A stretch of 11,227 nt of DNA from Prevotellaceae bacterium (GTDB taxonomy: Bacteria > Bacteroidota > Bacteroidia > Bacteroidales > Bacteroidaceae). How positions within the stretch are numbered: position 1 is the stretch's first letter; the number at the start of each line of letters is the position of its first letter. The notes below the pieces were generated by a model that saw nothing but the letters and a program-made list of their open reading frames with translations, had not been told where the DNA came from and did no database searches. Below, piece by piece: positions 1 through 6,459 of this stretch. Both the position numbers and the translations under genes were made by a program. The stretch lies in NCBI GenBank assembly GCA_031262265.1, contig JAISIB010000169.1:1-11227 (forward strand). Reading direction: 5' to 3'.

Positions 1-570
1 GTTGGTATCCACGATACCGAACACGGGAATACCCAAACGATTGGCTTCGGCCACAGCGATATGTTCTTTCATCACGTCGACGACAAACAGTGCCGACGGC
101 ACGCGATTCATGTCGGCGATCGAACCGAGGTTCTTCTCCAACTTGGCACGCTGACGGGATATTTGTAGAATCTCACGTTTCGACAGGTTGGCATACGTAC
201 CGTCGTTGGTCAACTTGTCGATGGTAGCCATTTTCTTTACCGCTTTACGAATCGTCGGGAAGTTGGTCAACATACCACCCGGCCAACGTTCGATCACGTA
301 CGGCATACCCACAGCCGCTGCTTTCTCAGCAACGATCTGCTTAGCTTGTTTTTTAGTAGCGACAAAAAGTATCTTCTTGCCCGATTTGGCAATTTGTTTC
401 AATGCGTTAGCGGCTTCGTCCACTTTGGCCACCGTCTTGTGGAGGTCGATAATGTGGATGCCGTTGCGTTCCATGAAGATATACGGAGCCATAGCAGGGT
501 TCCACTTTCTGGTGAGGTGCCCGAAGTGTGAACCGGCTTCCAGTAAGGAATCAAAATTTGTTCTTGACAT
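1..570 (-). CDS. rpsB: 30S ribosomal protein S2 (N-terminal part, cut by window edge)
   Basis: S2 is a component of the small ribosomal subunit and binds 16S rRNA late in assembly. The minus strand from 570 downward reads 190 codons without a stop. The protein starts MSRTNFDSLLEAGSHFGH and carries the S2 hallmarks: HLTRKWNPAMAPYIF near residues 18-31, ERNGIHIIDL near 34-43, FVATKKQAK near 69-77, WPGGMLTNF near 97-105 and SALFVVDV near 160-167. The C-terminal part lies beyond position 1. The start is the ATG at 568-570. No Shine-Dalgarno sequence precedes it, only an A-rich stretch, as is usual in Bacteroidetes. It is the third gene of rplM-rpsI-rpsB; in this group tsf normally follows, but it is outside the window. 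The 123-nt gap to rpsI is long for this operon and contains a hairpin. Confidence 0.97.
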   Translation of the reverse strand, partial: MSRTNFDSLLEAGSHFGHLTRKWNPAMAPYIFMERNGIHIIDLHKTVAKVDEAANALKQIAKSGKKILFVATKKQAKQIVAEKAAAVGMPYVIERWPGGMLTNFPTIRKAVKKMATIDKLTNDGTYANLSKREILQISRQRAKLEKNLGSIADMNRVPSALFVVDVMKEHIAVAEANRLGIPVFGIVDTN

Positions 571-618
571 TGTTCGTTCGTTTAATTGTTTACTTTCTTT
601 GTTGTTTTGTTCAAACCA

Positions 619-654
619 ACCGTCGGGTAGTCTTGTCCACCGAATCCCGACAGT
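619..654 (-). promoter_or_regulatory. Hairpin in the rpsI-rpsB intercistronic region
   Basis: On the minus strand a 9-bp stem forms between 646-654 and 619-627, with one G-U pair and an 18-nt loop (628-645). It lies about 49 nt upstream of the rpsB start codon. No T-run follows it in the direction of transcription, so it does not look like an intrinsic terminator. I saw no TAnnTTTG box in this gap, so rpsB is probably co-transcribed from rplM. A hairpin here could be an S2 binding site for autoregulation or a processing site. S2 autoregulation through the rpsB leader is known in other bacteria; assigning it here is inference. Confidence 0.45.
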
Positions 655-693
655 TTAGATACTAAACAGTTCTATGCAGCAGCATTCCGGTGC

Positions 694-1080
694 TTAACGT
701 TTGCTAAACTGGAATCTGCGGCGGGCTTTCGGACGTCCGGGCTTCTTACGTTCTACGGCACGCGGGTCGCGCGTCATGAAACCTTCGGCACGGAGAGCGG
801 CCTTGTCTTCGGGATTGATTTTCACCAATGCGCGAGCGATCGCCAGACGCAGTGCTTGCGACTGTACGGTGAAACCACCGCCACTCAGATTAACCTTGAT
901 GTCATACTTCTCGGCCACTTCCAGCTTGTTCAGCGGCTGACGTACCACGTATTGCAGTATGGACGAAGGAAAATACTGTTCGATGTCACGCTTGTTGATC
1001 GTAATCTTTCCGGTACCTTCGCTGAGGAAGATGCGGGCAATGGCACTCTTGCGTCTACCCAATGCGTTTATTACTTCCAT
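694..1080 (-). CDS. rpsI: 30S ribosomal protein S9
   Basis: S9 sits in the head of the small ribosomal subunit, and its C-terminal tail reaches toward the P-site tRNA. The 128-residue product has the normal family length. It begins MEVINALGRRKSAIARIF, the conserved GRRKS(A/S)xAR signature, then GTGKITINKRDIEQYF near residues 23-38. The GGG of the LSGGGFTVQSQALRLAIARAL segment lies near 67-69. It ends with the basic tail GRPKARRRFQFSKR, whose terminal SKR is diagnostic. The ATG at 1078-1080 lies 6 nt after the rplM stop, so the two genes are clearly co-transcribed, as is near-universal for L13-S9. Confidence 0.98.
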   Translation of the reverse strand: MEVINALGRRKSAIARIFLSEGTGKITINKRDIEQYFPSSILQYVVRQPLNKLEVAEKYDIKVNLSGGGFTVQSQALRLAIARALVKINPEDKAALRAEGFMTRDPRAVERKKPGRPKARRRFQFSKR

Positions 1081-1086
1081 TTTCTA

Positions 1087-1548
1087 CTATTTAAGAGCGT
1101 TAATATCTATCGTCTTCGGCGTCTGTGCGGTGTGCTTGTGTTCGCTGCCCGCGTACACATAGAGGTTACCCAACAGCTTGGCACCGAGGCGGTTCTTCGG
1201 GAGCATGCCCTTCACTACTTTTCTCAACAGACGGTCTTCGCCATTCGGCTTGTTGATCAGGCGCGCCGGCGTCATCTCCCGTTGGCCACCCGGATAGCCG
1301 GTGTAGCTCAGATAGACGCGATCCGTCCACTTGTTTCCCGTCAGTTTCACTTTGTCGGCATTGATAACGATCACGTTATCGCCGCAATCTACGTGAGGGG
1401 TGAAGTTCGGTTTGTACTTCCCTCTCAACAGCTTCGCCACTTTCGACCCGAGTCGTCCGAGCGGCTGATTGGCAGCATCCACGACGACCCATTCTTTGGT
1501 GACCGTGGCTGCGTTGGCAGAAATGGTCTTGTAACTTAAAGTATCCAC
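1087..1548 (-). CDS. rplM: 50S ribosomal protein L13, GTG start
   Basis: L13 is an early-assembly protein of the large ribosomal subunit. The 153-residue product shows the family pattern: WVVVDAANQPLGRLGSKVAKLLRGK near residues 20-44, FTPHVDCGDNVIVINADKV near 49-67, YPGGQRE near 85-91, the LRKVVKGMLPKNRLG segment near 108-122, and LYVYAGSEHKH near 129-139. The start is GTG at 1546-1548. This frame has an in-frame stop 9 nt upstream and no in-frame ATG, and the resulting MDTLSYKTISAN start agrees with the Bacteroidales form of L13 as I remember it. It is the first gene of the ribosomal operon, with a promoter at 1679-1709 and a leader of roughly 125 nt. A tiny ATG-started ORF overlaps the start codon in another frame. 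Confidence 0.97.
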   Translation of the reverse strand: MDTLSYKTISANAATVTKEWVVVDAANQPLGRLGSKVAKLLRGKYKPNFTPHVDCGDNVIVINADKVKLTGNKWTDRVYLSYTGYPGGQREMTPARLINKPNGEDRLLRKVVKGMLPKNRLGAKLLGNLYVYAGSEHKHTAQTPKTIDINALK

Positions 1549-1562
1549 TCTAATTTATTCAT
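1536..1562 (-). other. Eight-codon leader ORF overlapping the rplM start
   Basis: The minus strand has an ATG at 1560-1562 followed by AAT AAA TTA GAG TGG ATA CTT TAA, encoding MNKLEWIL. It overlaps the GTG start of rplM (1546-1548) in a different frame and ends 12 nt inside the gene. It could be chance, since a nine-codon ORF is cheap. Its ATG is the only one close to the true start, and it would compete with or couple to the weaker GTG. Nothing in the sequence proves translation. Confidence 0.2.
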
Positions 1563-1612
1563 TTAATTGTTACTACTAAAAAACTTCATCGTCCACATCT
1601 CTACGATTCCAC

Positions 1613-1631
1613 TCGGACAAAGGGAATCCGA
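1613..1631 (-). promoter_or_regulatory. Small hairpin in the rplM leader
   Basis: A 5-bp inverted repeat (TCGGA / TCCGA, at 1613-1617 and 1627-1631) with a 9-nt loop lies within the predicted 5' leader of the rplM transcript, about 65 nt before the start codon. It is short, so the structure is only a candidate. L13 is known to autoregulate rplM-rpsI in Escherichia coli, which makes a structured leader plausible, but this hairpin is not recognised as that element. Confidence 0.25.
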
Positions 1632-1678
1632 CGCGACCGACGAATGATTTATTTTGCTATGGATAATAATTCGGCCTG

Positions 1679-1709
1679 CAAAGATACGACTTTTTTATCA
1701 AACCACAAA
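1679..1709 (-). promoter_or_regulatory. Bacteroidetes-type promoter of the rplM-rpsI-rpsB operon
   Basis: Read on the minus strand, TTTG at 1706-1709 is followed after exactly 19 nt by TATCTTTG at 1679-1686. This matches the primary sigma factor consensus of Bacteroides (TTTG at -33, TAnnTTTG at -7) at every fixed base and with the expected spacing. Transcription should start about 5-10 nt further on, near 1670-1675, which leaves a leader of about 125 nt before rplM. No competing box was seen closer to the gene. Confidence 0.85.
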
Positions 1710-2176
1710 CTTTTCCCGTAATTGATACGATTGAAACCTTTGTTTTGCAAGCCGTCGGGTTAGTTCTATCAACGAAAAACGATGAAAACCAGGCATCTAC
1801 GCATACAAATCTCTCCAACGACATACTATTCCTCGTATACGCGTATAACCCCATGTGAGGGTTGTGTGTATTAGTTAGACGGGAATCCGGTCTAACTAAT
1901 ACACACAACCCCCTTATAGTATATAGCAAAAACTATTTTCTGGAACGTGCTTTCAGCCCATATCACATGTATATCAATTGCTTACACCCCGAAACAGGCC
2001 AAAAACGTTCCATAGGTGTTTTCAAAAGATTTCGTATCTTTACGCGCGATAAGCGAATGGATGATATTTCTTTCCTCAAAATCTTTTTCATACGAATACC
2101 CGAAAATCTCAAAATTTATAGAAAAGAAGAATACAAAATTTCAAGATGAGGTGAAAGCTATTTCATAGATATTTAC
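1710..2176. other. Non-coding divergent spacer between rplM promoter and cheW promoter
   Basis: No convincing gene is present. The open frames here are short and are read through the palindrome, so they look like chance ORFs. The stretch is A+T-rich. It contains a 12-bp palindrome TATACGCGTATA at 1836-1847 and a perfect 22-bp inverted repeat at 1859-1911. A partial -7-like element, TATCTTTA, lies at 2035-2042 with no -33 partner at the right spacing. I saw no tRNA or other recognisable RNA. A small RNA starting in this spacer cannot be excluded. Confidence 0.5.
1859..1911. repeat. Perfect 22-bp inverted repeat with 9-nt loop
   Basis: The arms 1859-1880 and 1890-1911 are exact reverse complements over all 22 bases, separated by GGGAATCCG (1881-1889). 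The arm runs from GGGTTGTGTG to TTAGTTAGAC. Neither side has a T-run, so it does not look like an intrinsic terminator, and both flanking genes point away from it. It could be a cruciform or protein-binding site, the stem of a small RNA, a hairpin left by a miniature mobile element, or a dispersed repeat. The 9-base loop also occurs at 1622-1630 in the rplM leader. Confidence 0.85.
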
Positions 2177-2184
2177 TATCTTTG
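2177..2184 (+). promoter_or_regulatory. -7 box upstream of the CheW-domain gene
   Basis: TATCTTTG matches TAnnTTTG fully and ends 20 nt before the ATG at 2205, which would give a short leader of about 10-15 nt. No TTTG is found 19 nt further upstream, so only half of the consensus is present. The start codon is preceded by an A-rich stretch (AATAAGAAAAAC) rather than a Shine-Dalgarno sequence. Confidence 0.65.
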
Positions 2185-2204
2185 CATATAGAAATAAGAA
2201 AAAC

Positions 2205-2651
2205 ATGGACAAACTTAAATTACTTGAATTTTCTGTCGGACAAGAGTTGTACGGAATAAATATCGAGAACATAGAGGAAATCATACGAGTGCCGGACATA
2301 ACCCCTCTGCCCAGTTCGCCGGCAGCGGTTACGGGTGTATTCATACACCGAGACACGCTCATAACCGCAATCGATCTACACACTGCATTCGGGATAAGGA
2401 GAAGTCCCGATACAGAAGGACTGCTGATTATATCCAACTGTGAAGGCGAGCATTTTGCCTTTCACGTAGAAGCAGTCTACGGAATACACGAACTCTCCCC
2501 AGAGCAAGTCGACAAGCGGCCGACCGTAACCGATGAAAACAAAAGAAACATCGTCGCCGGAGTCGCACATATCGACAACAAAAGGTTAACCATACTTGAC
2601 TCCAACGAGATCGTATACGGCCTATTCCCGCACATAAACCGAAATCACTAA
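2205..2651 (+). CDS. cheW: Stand-alone CheW-domain protein
   Basis: CheW is the cytoplasmic adaptor that links chemoreceptors to the histidine kinase CheA. The 148 residues form one CheW-like domain. LLEFSVGQELYGINIENIEEII (residues 6-27) is the typical first strand and helix, and TPLPSSPAAVTGVFIHRDTLITAIDLHTAFG (33-63) corresponds to the central conserved block. Later come LLIISNCEGEHFAFHVEAVYGI (73-94) and IVAGVAHIDNKRLTILD (116-132). The usual NLRG turn, which takes part in partner binding, reads IHRD (47-50), keeping the Arg. No signal peptide or membrane segment is seen. No cheA, receptor, cheY or motility gene is in the window, and many gut Bacteroidales lack classical chemotaxis, so the partner is unknown. 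The gene lies 69 nt before pfkA on the same strand. The domain call is firm; a chemotaxis role is not. Confidence 0.85.
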   Translation: MDKLKLLEFSVGQELYGINIENIEEIIRVPDITPLPSSPAAVTGVFIHRDTLITAIDLHTAFGIRRSPDTEGLLIISNCEGEHFAFHVEAVYGIHELSPEQVDKRPTVTDENKRNIVAGVAHIDNKRLTILDSNEIVYGLFPHINRNH

Positions 2652-2683
2652 GAAAAAGACCAAGAGGATTAGTAGTTTTTGTT

Positions 2684-2691
2684 TAACTTTG
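2684..2691 (+). promoter_or_regulatory. -7 box upstream of pfkA
   Basis: TAACTTTG fits TAnnTTTG and lies 29 nt before the pfkA ATG, inside the 69-nt gap after the CheW gene. No TTTG is seen at the -33 spacing. It supports transcription of pfkA on its own, though read-through from the upstream gene is also likely because no terminator was seen between them. Confidence 0.55.
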
Positions 2692-2720
2692 CGCCCGAAG
2701 AAACAACAGTAATATTCGCC

Positions 2721-3701
2721 ATGTCAACAGTAAAGTGTATTGGAATTCTCACCTCCGGAGGCGATGCTCCCGGGATGAATGCGGCCATCCGCGCCGTCAC
2801 CCGTTCGGCCATCTACAACGGGCTATCCGTCAAAGGTATCTACCGCGGCTTTCGCGGACTGGTAGCCGATGAAATCGTCGACTTCAAAAGCCAAAATGTC
2901 AGCAACATCATACAGATGGGCGGCACGATACTAAAAACTGCCCGCTGCAAAGAATTCATGACTCCCGAAGGACGAAAAGCCGCTTACGAGACCATGCAGC
3001 GACATAATATCGACGCACTCATTATCATCGGAGGCGACGGTTCGCTGACCGGCGCACGCATCTTCGCCCAAGAATACGACGTGCCCTGCATCGGACTGCC
3101 CGGCACCATCGACAACGACCTCTACGGCACGGATACGACCATCGGCTACGACACCGCCCTGAACACCATCATCGATGCCGTCGACAAGATACGCGACACG
3201 GCCACCTCGCACGACCGCCTCTTCTTCGTCGAAGTGATGGGACGCGACGCCGGCTTTCTGGCACTGAACGGAGCCATCGCCTCGGGTGCCGAAGCTGCCA
3301 TCATCCCCGAATTCAGTACCGAAGTAGACCAATTGGAAGAATTTATCAAAAACGGTTTCCGCAAGTCAAAGAACAGTAGCATCGTCATCGTAGCCGAAAG
3401 CGACCTGACGGGCGGTGCGATGCACTATGCCGAACGCGTCAAGAACGAGTATCCACAGTATGACGTGCGCGTCACCATACTCGGACACGTACAACGTGGC
3501 GGACGACCCACGGCGCACGACCGTATTCTGGCCAGCCGACTGGGAGCAGCCGCCATCGACGCACTGATGGAAGACCAACGCAACGTGATGATAGGCATCG
3601 TCAACGACGAAATCGTCTACGTACCGTTCTCCCGAGCCATCAAGAACGACAAACCCGTGAAACGACAATTGGTGAACGTACTGCGGGAGTTGTCGATATA
3701 G
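2721..3701 (+). CDS. pfkA: ATP-dependent 6-phosphofructokinase
   Basis: The enzyme phosphorylates fructose 6-phosphate to fructose 1,6-bisphosphate, the committing step of glycolysis, in the cytoplasm. From the ATG at 2721 the product is 326 residues, close to the usual 320 of bacterial PfkA. Visible motifs are GILTSGGDAPGMNAAIR (residues 8-24), GGDGS (104-108) and PGTIDND (127-133, with catalytic Asp131). Further on are MGRDAG (173-178, substrate-binding Arg175) and LGHVQRGGRP (254-263). Gly in GGDGS and Gly128 in PGTIDND are the residues that mark ATP users; PPi-dependent enzymes have Asp and Lys there. A TTG at 2679 would extend the frame by 14 residues, but the extension overlaps the -7 box and does not resemble the family, so the ATG is preferred. 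The gene is more G+C-rich than the downstream accessory genes. Confidence 0.96.
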   Translation: MSTVKCIGILTSGGDAPGMNAAIRAVTRSAIYNGLSVKGIYRGFRGLVADEIVDFKSQNVSNIIQMGGTILKTARCKEFMTPEGRKAAYETMQRHNIDALIIIGGDGSLTGARIFAQEYDVPCIGLPGTIDNDLYGTDTTIGYDTALNTIIDAVDKIRDTATSHDRLFFVEVMGRDAGFLALNGAIASGAEAAIIPEFSTEVDQLEEFIKNGFRKSKNSSIVIVAESDLTGGAMHYAERVKNEYPQYDVRVTILGHVQRGGRPTAHDRILASRLGAAAIDALMEDQRNVMIGIVNDEIVYVPFSRAIKNDKPVKRQLVNVLRELSI

Positions 3702-3740
3702 AACACACCGGAGATACCCATAACAAACCGAACACAACCT

Positions 3741-3767
3741 TTGTCCCCTAATTTATAGGACGGACAA
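3741..3767 (+). promoter_or_regulatory. First of two tandem hairpins after pfkA
   Basis: TTGTCC plus CCTA (3741-3750) pairs with TAGG (3756-3759) and GGACAA (3762-3767), with a 5-nt loop and a 2-nt bulge, giving a 10-bp stem. No T-run follows directly. It begins 39 nt after the pfkA stop. It may act with the second hairpin as an end-of-transcript structure, or may belong to the leader of the downstream receptor gene. Confidence 0.4.
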
Positions 3768-3771
3768 TGGT

Positions 3772-3809
3772 GTTGCATGCGAAAATATTTTTCCTGCGTG
3801 CAACTTTTT
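3772..3809 (+). terminator. pfkA: Candidate rho-independent terminator after pfkA
   Basis: GTTGCATGC (3772-3780) pairs with GCGTGCAAC (3796-3804) over 9 bp, with one G-U pair and a 15-nt loop. Five T residues follow immediately (3805-3809). Position, stem and T-run all fit termination of the pfkA transcript. The loop is long for a terminator and contains its own AAAA/TTTT pairing, so the call is moderate. Confidence 0.5.
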
Positions 3810-3864
3810 GCATGTACACTCCGTCTAACCTATAAATATGAATTCAACAAACTAATCGATTATT

Positions 3865-6201
3865 ATGAAGAGAATGAGACACATCTTATTTATCGCCGTC
3901 TACATTTGCCTGTCGGGACAATTGATAGCCCAAAGTATTACAGGCAAGGTAGTAGATGAGAAAAACAACCCTCTACCTTATGTGAGTATTATCCTCCGAA
4001 GTATCCCCGACTCGGTCTATGTCGGCGGAGTGGCAACGAACAGCGAGGGTACATTCGCTTTGCCGATAAAGATTGATACAGAGTATGCGCTGTCGGTCTC
4101 TTATATCGGATATAAAACCGTCAATAGAACTTGTAAAGCAGGAGACATAGGTGTTATCGTGATGAAAGAGGATGCCATGATGCTTGAAGAAGTGAGTGTG
4201 GTGGCTTCACGAACACGACACGACGCTGACGGCTATACCGTAAATCTCCGTTCGTCCGAAATCATAAAAGGAAAGCAATCGACCGATGCTCTGGTATTCT
4301 TGCCCGGAATCAGCCGCGAAGACGGCAGTTTCAAAATCAACGGCCTACTCGTCAGTGAAATATATGTAGACGGCGTCAAGCTTGCCAACGTGGATGAACT
4401 TAAAAACATTCCGGCCGATATGATTGACAGGGTAAAGGTAAACTATCTTGCAGGAAGCAATCAAAATGCCGCTTTGACCGGAGGGACAATAGCCATCACG
4501 CTGCGCCAACCGCCGCAAGGCGGATACTACGGTGCGCTGACCGGAGGGGCGACTCTTTATCCTGCTTACGGGTTCAGCGATGAAGACATGGGAGGCGTAC
4601 TATTCTATCGCTACAAAAACCTGAGTATCTACGACAATCTTTCGCTGACCTTCAACCAACCCGAAGAAACGGCCGAACAAACTGTATGGAATCAATCTCC
4701 GAATTTGCGCACCCAAATTGAAGAAGAGACAAAGCATAGAGGCTATAACGTGAACAATCGTTTGAGTCTTACGCAGCAAATCAACGACAAAAACTCGATA
4801 GGCGTCAGCTACTATATCGCAACCAACAGACTAAAATCCTCTTCGATGACCGTTGCGGACGGTATAAATGCCATTCGGTCTGCCATTGACAGCAGGAACA
4901 ATTATCTTGACCAAGAAGCCACCGTAAAGTACACCTCCGCACTCGGCCGTAGAGGTACTACCTTGGAGATTGTGGGCGACTACTTCAATCGTCAGTCCGA
5001 CAATCGTTCCAACTATTCATACAGCGACAACACGTCCAGTGCGTCCGAAGATGAATCATCCCTGAACATGTATAAGCTATCCGTCGACTTAACAGACCCT
5101 CGCAGCCAGCAATTAGTATGGAAGTATGGAGCCTCTATACAAGCCATCACTTCGGACTACACTCCTACTCTCGGCACTGCCGATGGTTCCGACCGTTTCC
5201 CAACCAGCCGGATAGCGACCCGCACAACCGGACTCACTCCTTTGGCGTATGTATCGGCTATGGGACAGGTACGGAACATCAGATATAGCGTCGGACTGAA
5301 TTGGCAGTTGAACAAGATAGCCTACAAAACATGGGATAACGGAACCCAATCATCAGACACACAATGGGGATTCAATCCGACCATTCAGCTGATGACGCCT
5401 TTGGATAAGACAGGCCGACACGCCCTGATGCTGAATTACAAACGTACCCTGGATGATATTCCGTATGCAGCCATTTCGTCCACGATTCGTTGGAACGACC
5501 CCTACAATTATACCGTAGGCAATCCCGATTTGAAATCGCCTACTGCAGATATGGTCATGGCAGGCGTTTCCATGTTCCGCAACGTCCTGAACCTTACGGC
5601 GATGTATGCGCGCCTCAAAGGTAACATCTATTGGGAAACGATGCAAAGCCCCAATGCTCCGAATATATTCTATACCACTCCGATAAATCTCCCATCCGCG
5701 AACGCCTACGGCATAGGTGCAGAGCTTAGCCTCAATCCGTTGAAAGTTTGGAGAATGAAAGCGTCGGGTCGTTTGGAGATACTACCTGAAAATGTTACTT
5801 TGGGCGGTATATATTACGGAGAAACACGGTTGCGTCAATACTACTCCATGTACAACACCTTCGCCCTCCGTCACGGTTGGGGCGGCATGCTCAATTTGAT
5901 CTTTGAGCCGACATTCAAGACACACGACAGAACGTATCATACGGTCTATAATATCGGCGGACAGGTTTATAAGACCCTGTTTAAGGACAAGCTCCAATTT
6001 ACTCTTATCTTCAATGCCCTCGGAGATCGCCGTAAATACGACCGTTTTGCCAATGGCAGTAAAATCACTTACGACTTCACAACACCTGTTCAGAACGTCG
6101 GTATATCTATTGTTTGGAAATTCTCAGGCGGCAAACAAGTCAATGTAAATGCCGTAGAGAGTGGCTCACAGAATTACAAGGAGATTAAAGATAGTCTATA
6201 A
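3865..6201 (+). CDS. Outer-membrane beta-barrel protein, TonB-receptor-like, with N-terminal carboxypeptidase-regulatory-like domain
   Basis: The 778-residue product starts with a signal peptide (residues 1-22, MKRMRHILFIAVYICLSGQLIA, probable cut before Gln23). A carboxypeptidase-regulatory-like beta-sandwich follows (about 24-115), shown by ITGKVVDEKNNPLPYVSI, NSEGTF and SVSYIGYKT. Next is a plug-like region (about 116-215) containing LVFLPGISREDGSFKINGLLVSEIYVDG and a region rich in small residues near NQNAALTGGTIAITL. The rest, 216-778, is rich in alternating aromatic and polar strands with Tyr/Trp girdles, as in large outer-membrane barrels (OMP_b-brl_3/TonB-receptor type). It probably imports or senses a substrate at the outer membrane; the substrate cannot be read from the sequence. 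No SusD-like lipoprotein, sigma/anti-sigma pair or glycan enzyme is adjacent, so it is not a typical polysaccharide utilisation locus. The ATG at 3865 is chosen because the signal peptide starts there. No clear -7 box was found upstream. Confidence 0.9.
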   Translation: MKRMRHILFIAVYICLSGQLIAQSITGKVVDEKNNPLPYVSIILRSIPDSVYVGGVATNSEGTFALPIKIDTEYALSVSYIGYKTVNRTCKAGDIGVIVMKEDAMMLEEVSVVASRTRHDADGYTVNLRSSEIIKGKQSTDALVFLPGISREDGSFKINGLLVSEIYVDGVKLANVDELKNIPADMIDRVKVNYLAGSNQNAALTGGTIAITLRQPPQGGYYGALTGGATLYPAYGFSDEDMGGVLFYRYKNLSIYDNLSLTFNQPEETAEQTVWNQSPNLRTQIEEETKHRGYNVNNRLSLTQQINDKNSIGVSYYIATNRLKSSSMTVADGINAIRSAIDSRNNYLDQEATVKYTSALGRRGTTLEIVGDYFNRQSDNRSNYSYSDNTSSASEDESSLNMYKLSVDLTDPRSQQLVWKYGASIQAITSDYTPTLGTADGSDRFPTSRIATRTTGLTPLAYVSAMGQVRNIRYSVGLNWQLNKIAYKTWDNGTQSSDTQWGFNPTIQLMTPLDKTGRHALMLNYKRTLDDIPYAAISSTIRWNDPYNYTVGNPDLKSPTADMVMAGVSMFRNVLNLTAMYARLKGNIYWETMQSPNAPNIFYTTPINLPSANAYGIGAELSLNPLKVWRMKASGRLEILPENVTLGGIYYGETRLRQYYSMYNTFALRHGWGGMLNLIFEPTFKTHDRTYHTVYNIGGQVYKTLFKDKLQFTLIFNALGDRRKYDRFANGSKITYDFTTPVQNVGISIVWKFSGGKQVNVNAVESGSQNYKEIKDSL

Positions 6202-6410
6202 TTATTGTGTCGTCATCCCATTGAATTACTACCAAACATTTTACTCATTCGTAGGGACAAAAGCAAAGGAAGTTATTGGGATAGTAAAGCTACATCATTG
6301 ATTTTCCGAGCCGCTGGTTGGAATAAGATCTGGTGTACCTCCTCGTAGAGATTACAACGAGACTAAATGAATCACATATACTTACGATTATAACGAAGTA
6401 AAGGAATGAT

Positions 6411-6441
6411 TTTGACCATTAAATTCTTTTCTTTATCTTCG
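6411..6441 (+). promoter_or_regulatory. Bacteroidetes-type promoter upstream of the helicase gene
   Basis: TTTG at 6411-6414 is followed after exactly 19 nt by TATCTTCG (6434-6441), which matches TAnnTTTG at five of six fixed bases. Transcription would start near 6447, about 180 nt before the helicase ATG and about 13 nt before a short ORF. This makes the helicase module an independent transcription unit with a long leader or a small first gene. Confidence 0.6.
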
Positions 6442-6459
6442 CCGAGATATTAGACAGAA

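Noticed and set aside
188..658. A 156-codon plus-strand frame across the rpsB start
   Set aside because: It is antisense to rpsB and has no recognisable protein features beyond chance hydrophobic stretches.
856..1539. A 227-codon open frame on the plus strand across rpsI and rplM
   Set aside because: It is a shadow of the two minus-strand ribosomal protein genes, whose products are unmistakable.
1836..1847. 12-bp palindrome TATACGCGTATA
   Set aside because: It has no loop, no partner motif and no clear relation to a promoter; it is kept only as a note in the spacer description.
2035..2042. TATCTTTA as a possible second promoter upstream of cheW
   Set aside because: The last base differs from TAnnTTTG and no TTTG lies at the -33 spacing; the box at 2177-2184 is better placed.
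1657..2149. Two opposing ORFs of about 90 codons in the rplM-cheW spacer
   Set aside because: Both run through the inverted repeat and give the same palindromic peptide stretches (TNTHNP), which indicates structure and not coding. They lack sensible starts and family features.
6342..6396. Short inverted repeat and a pair of similar 11-mers in the spacer before the helicase
   Set aside because: The stem is 5 bp and the direct repeat imperfect. I found no phased third copy or mobile-element boundary, so chance is the simplest reading.
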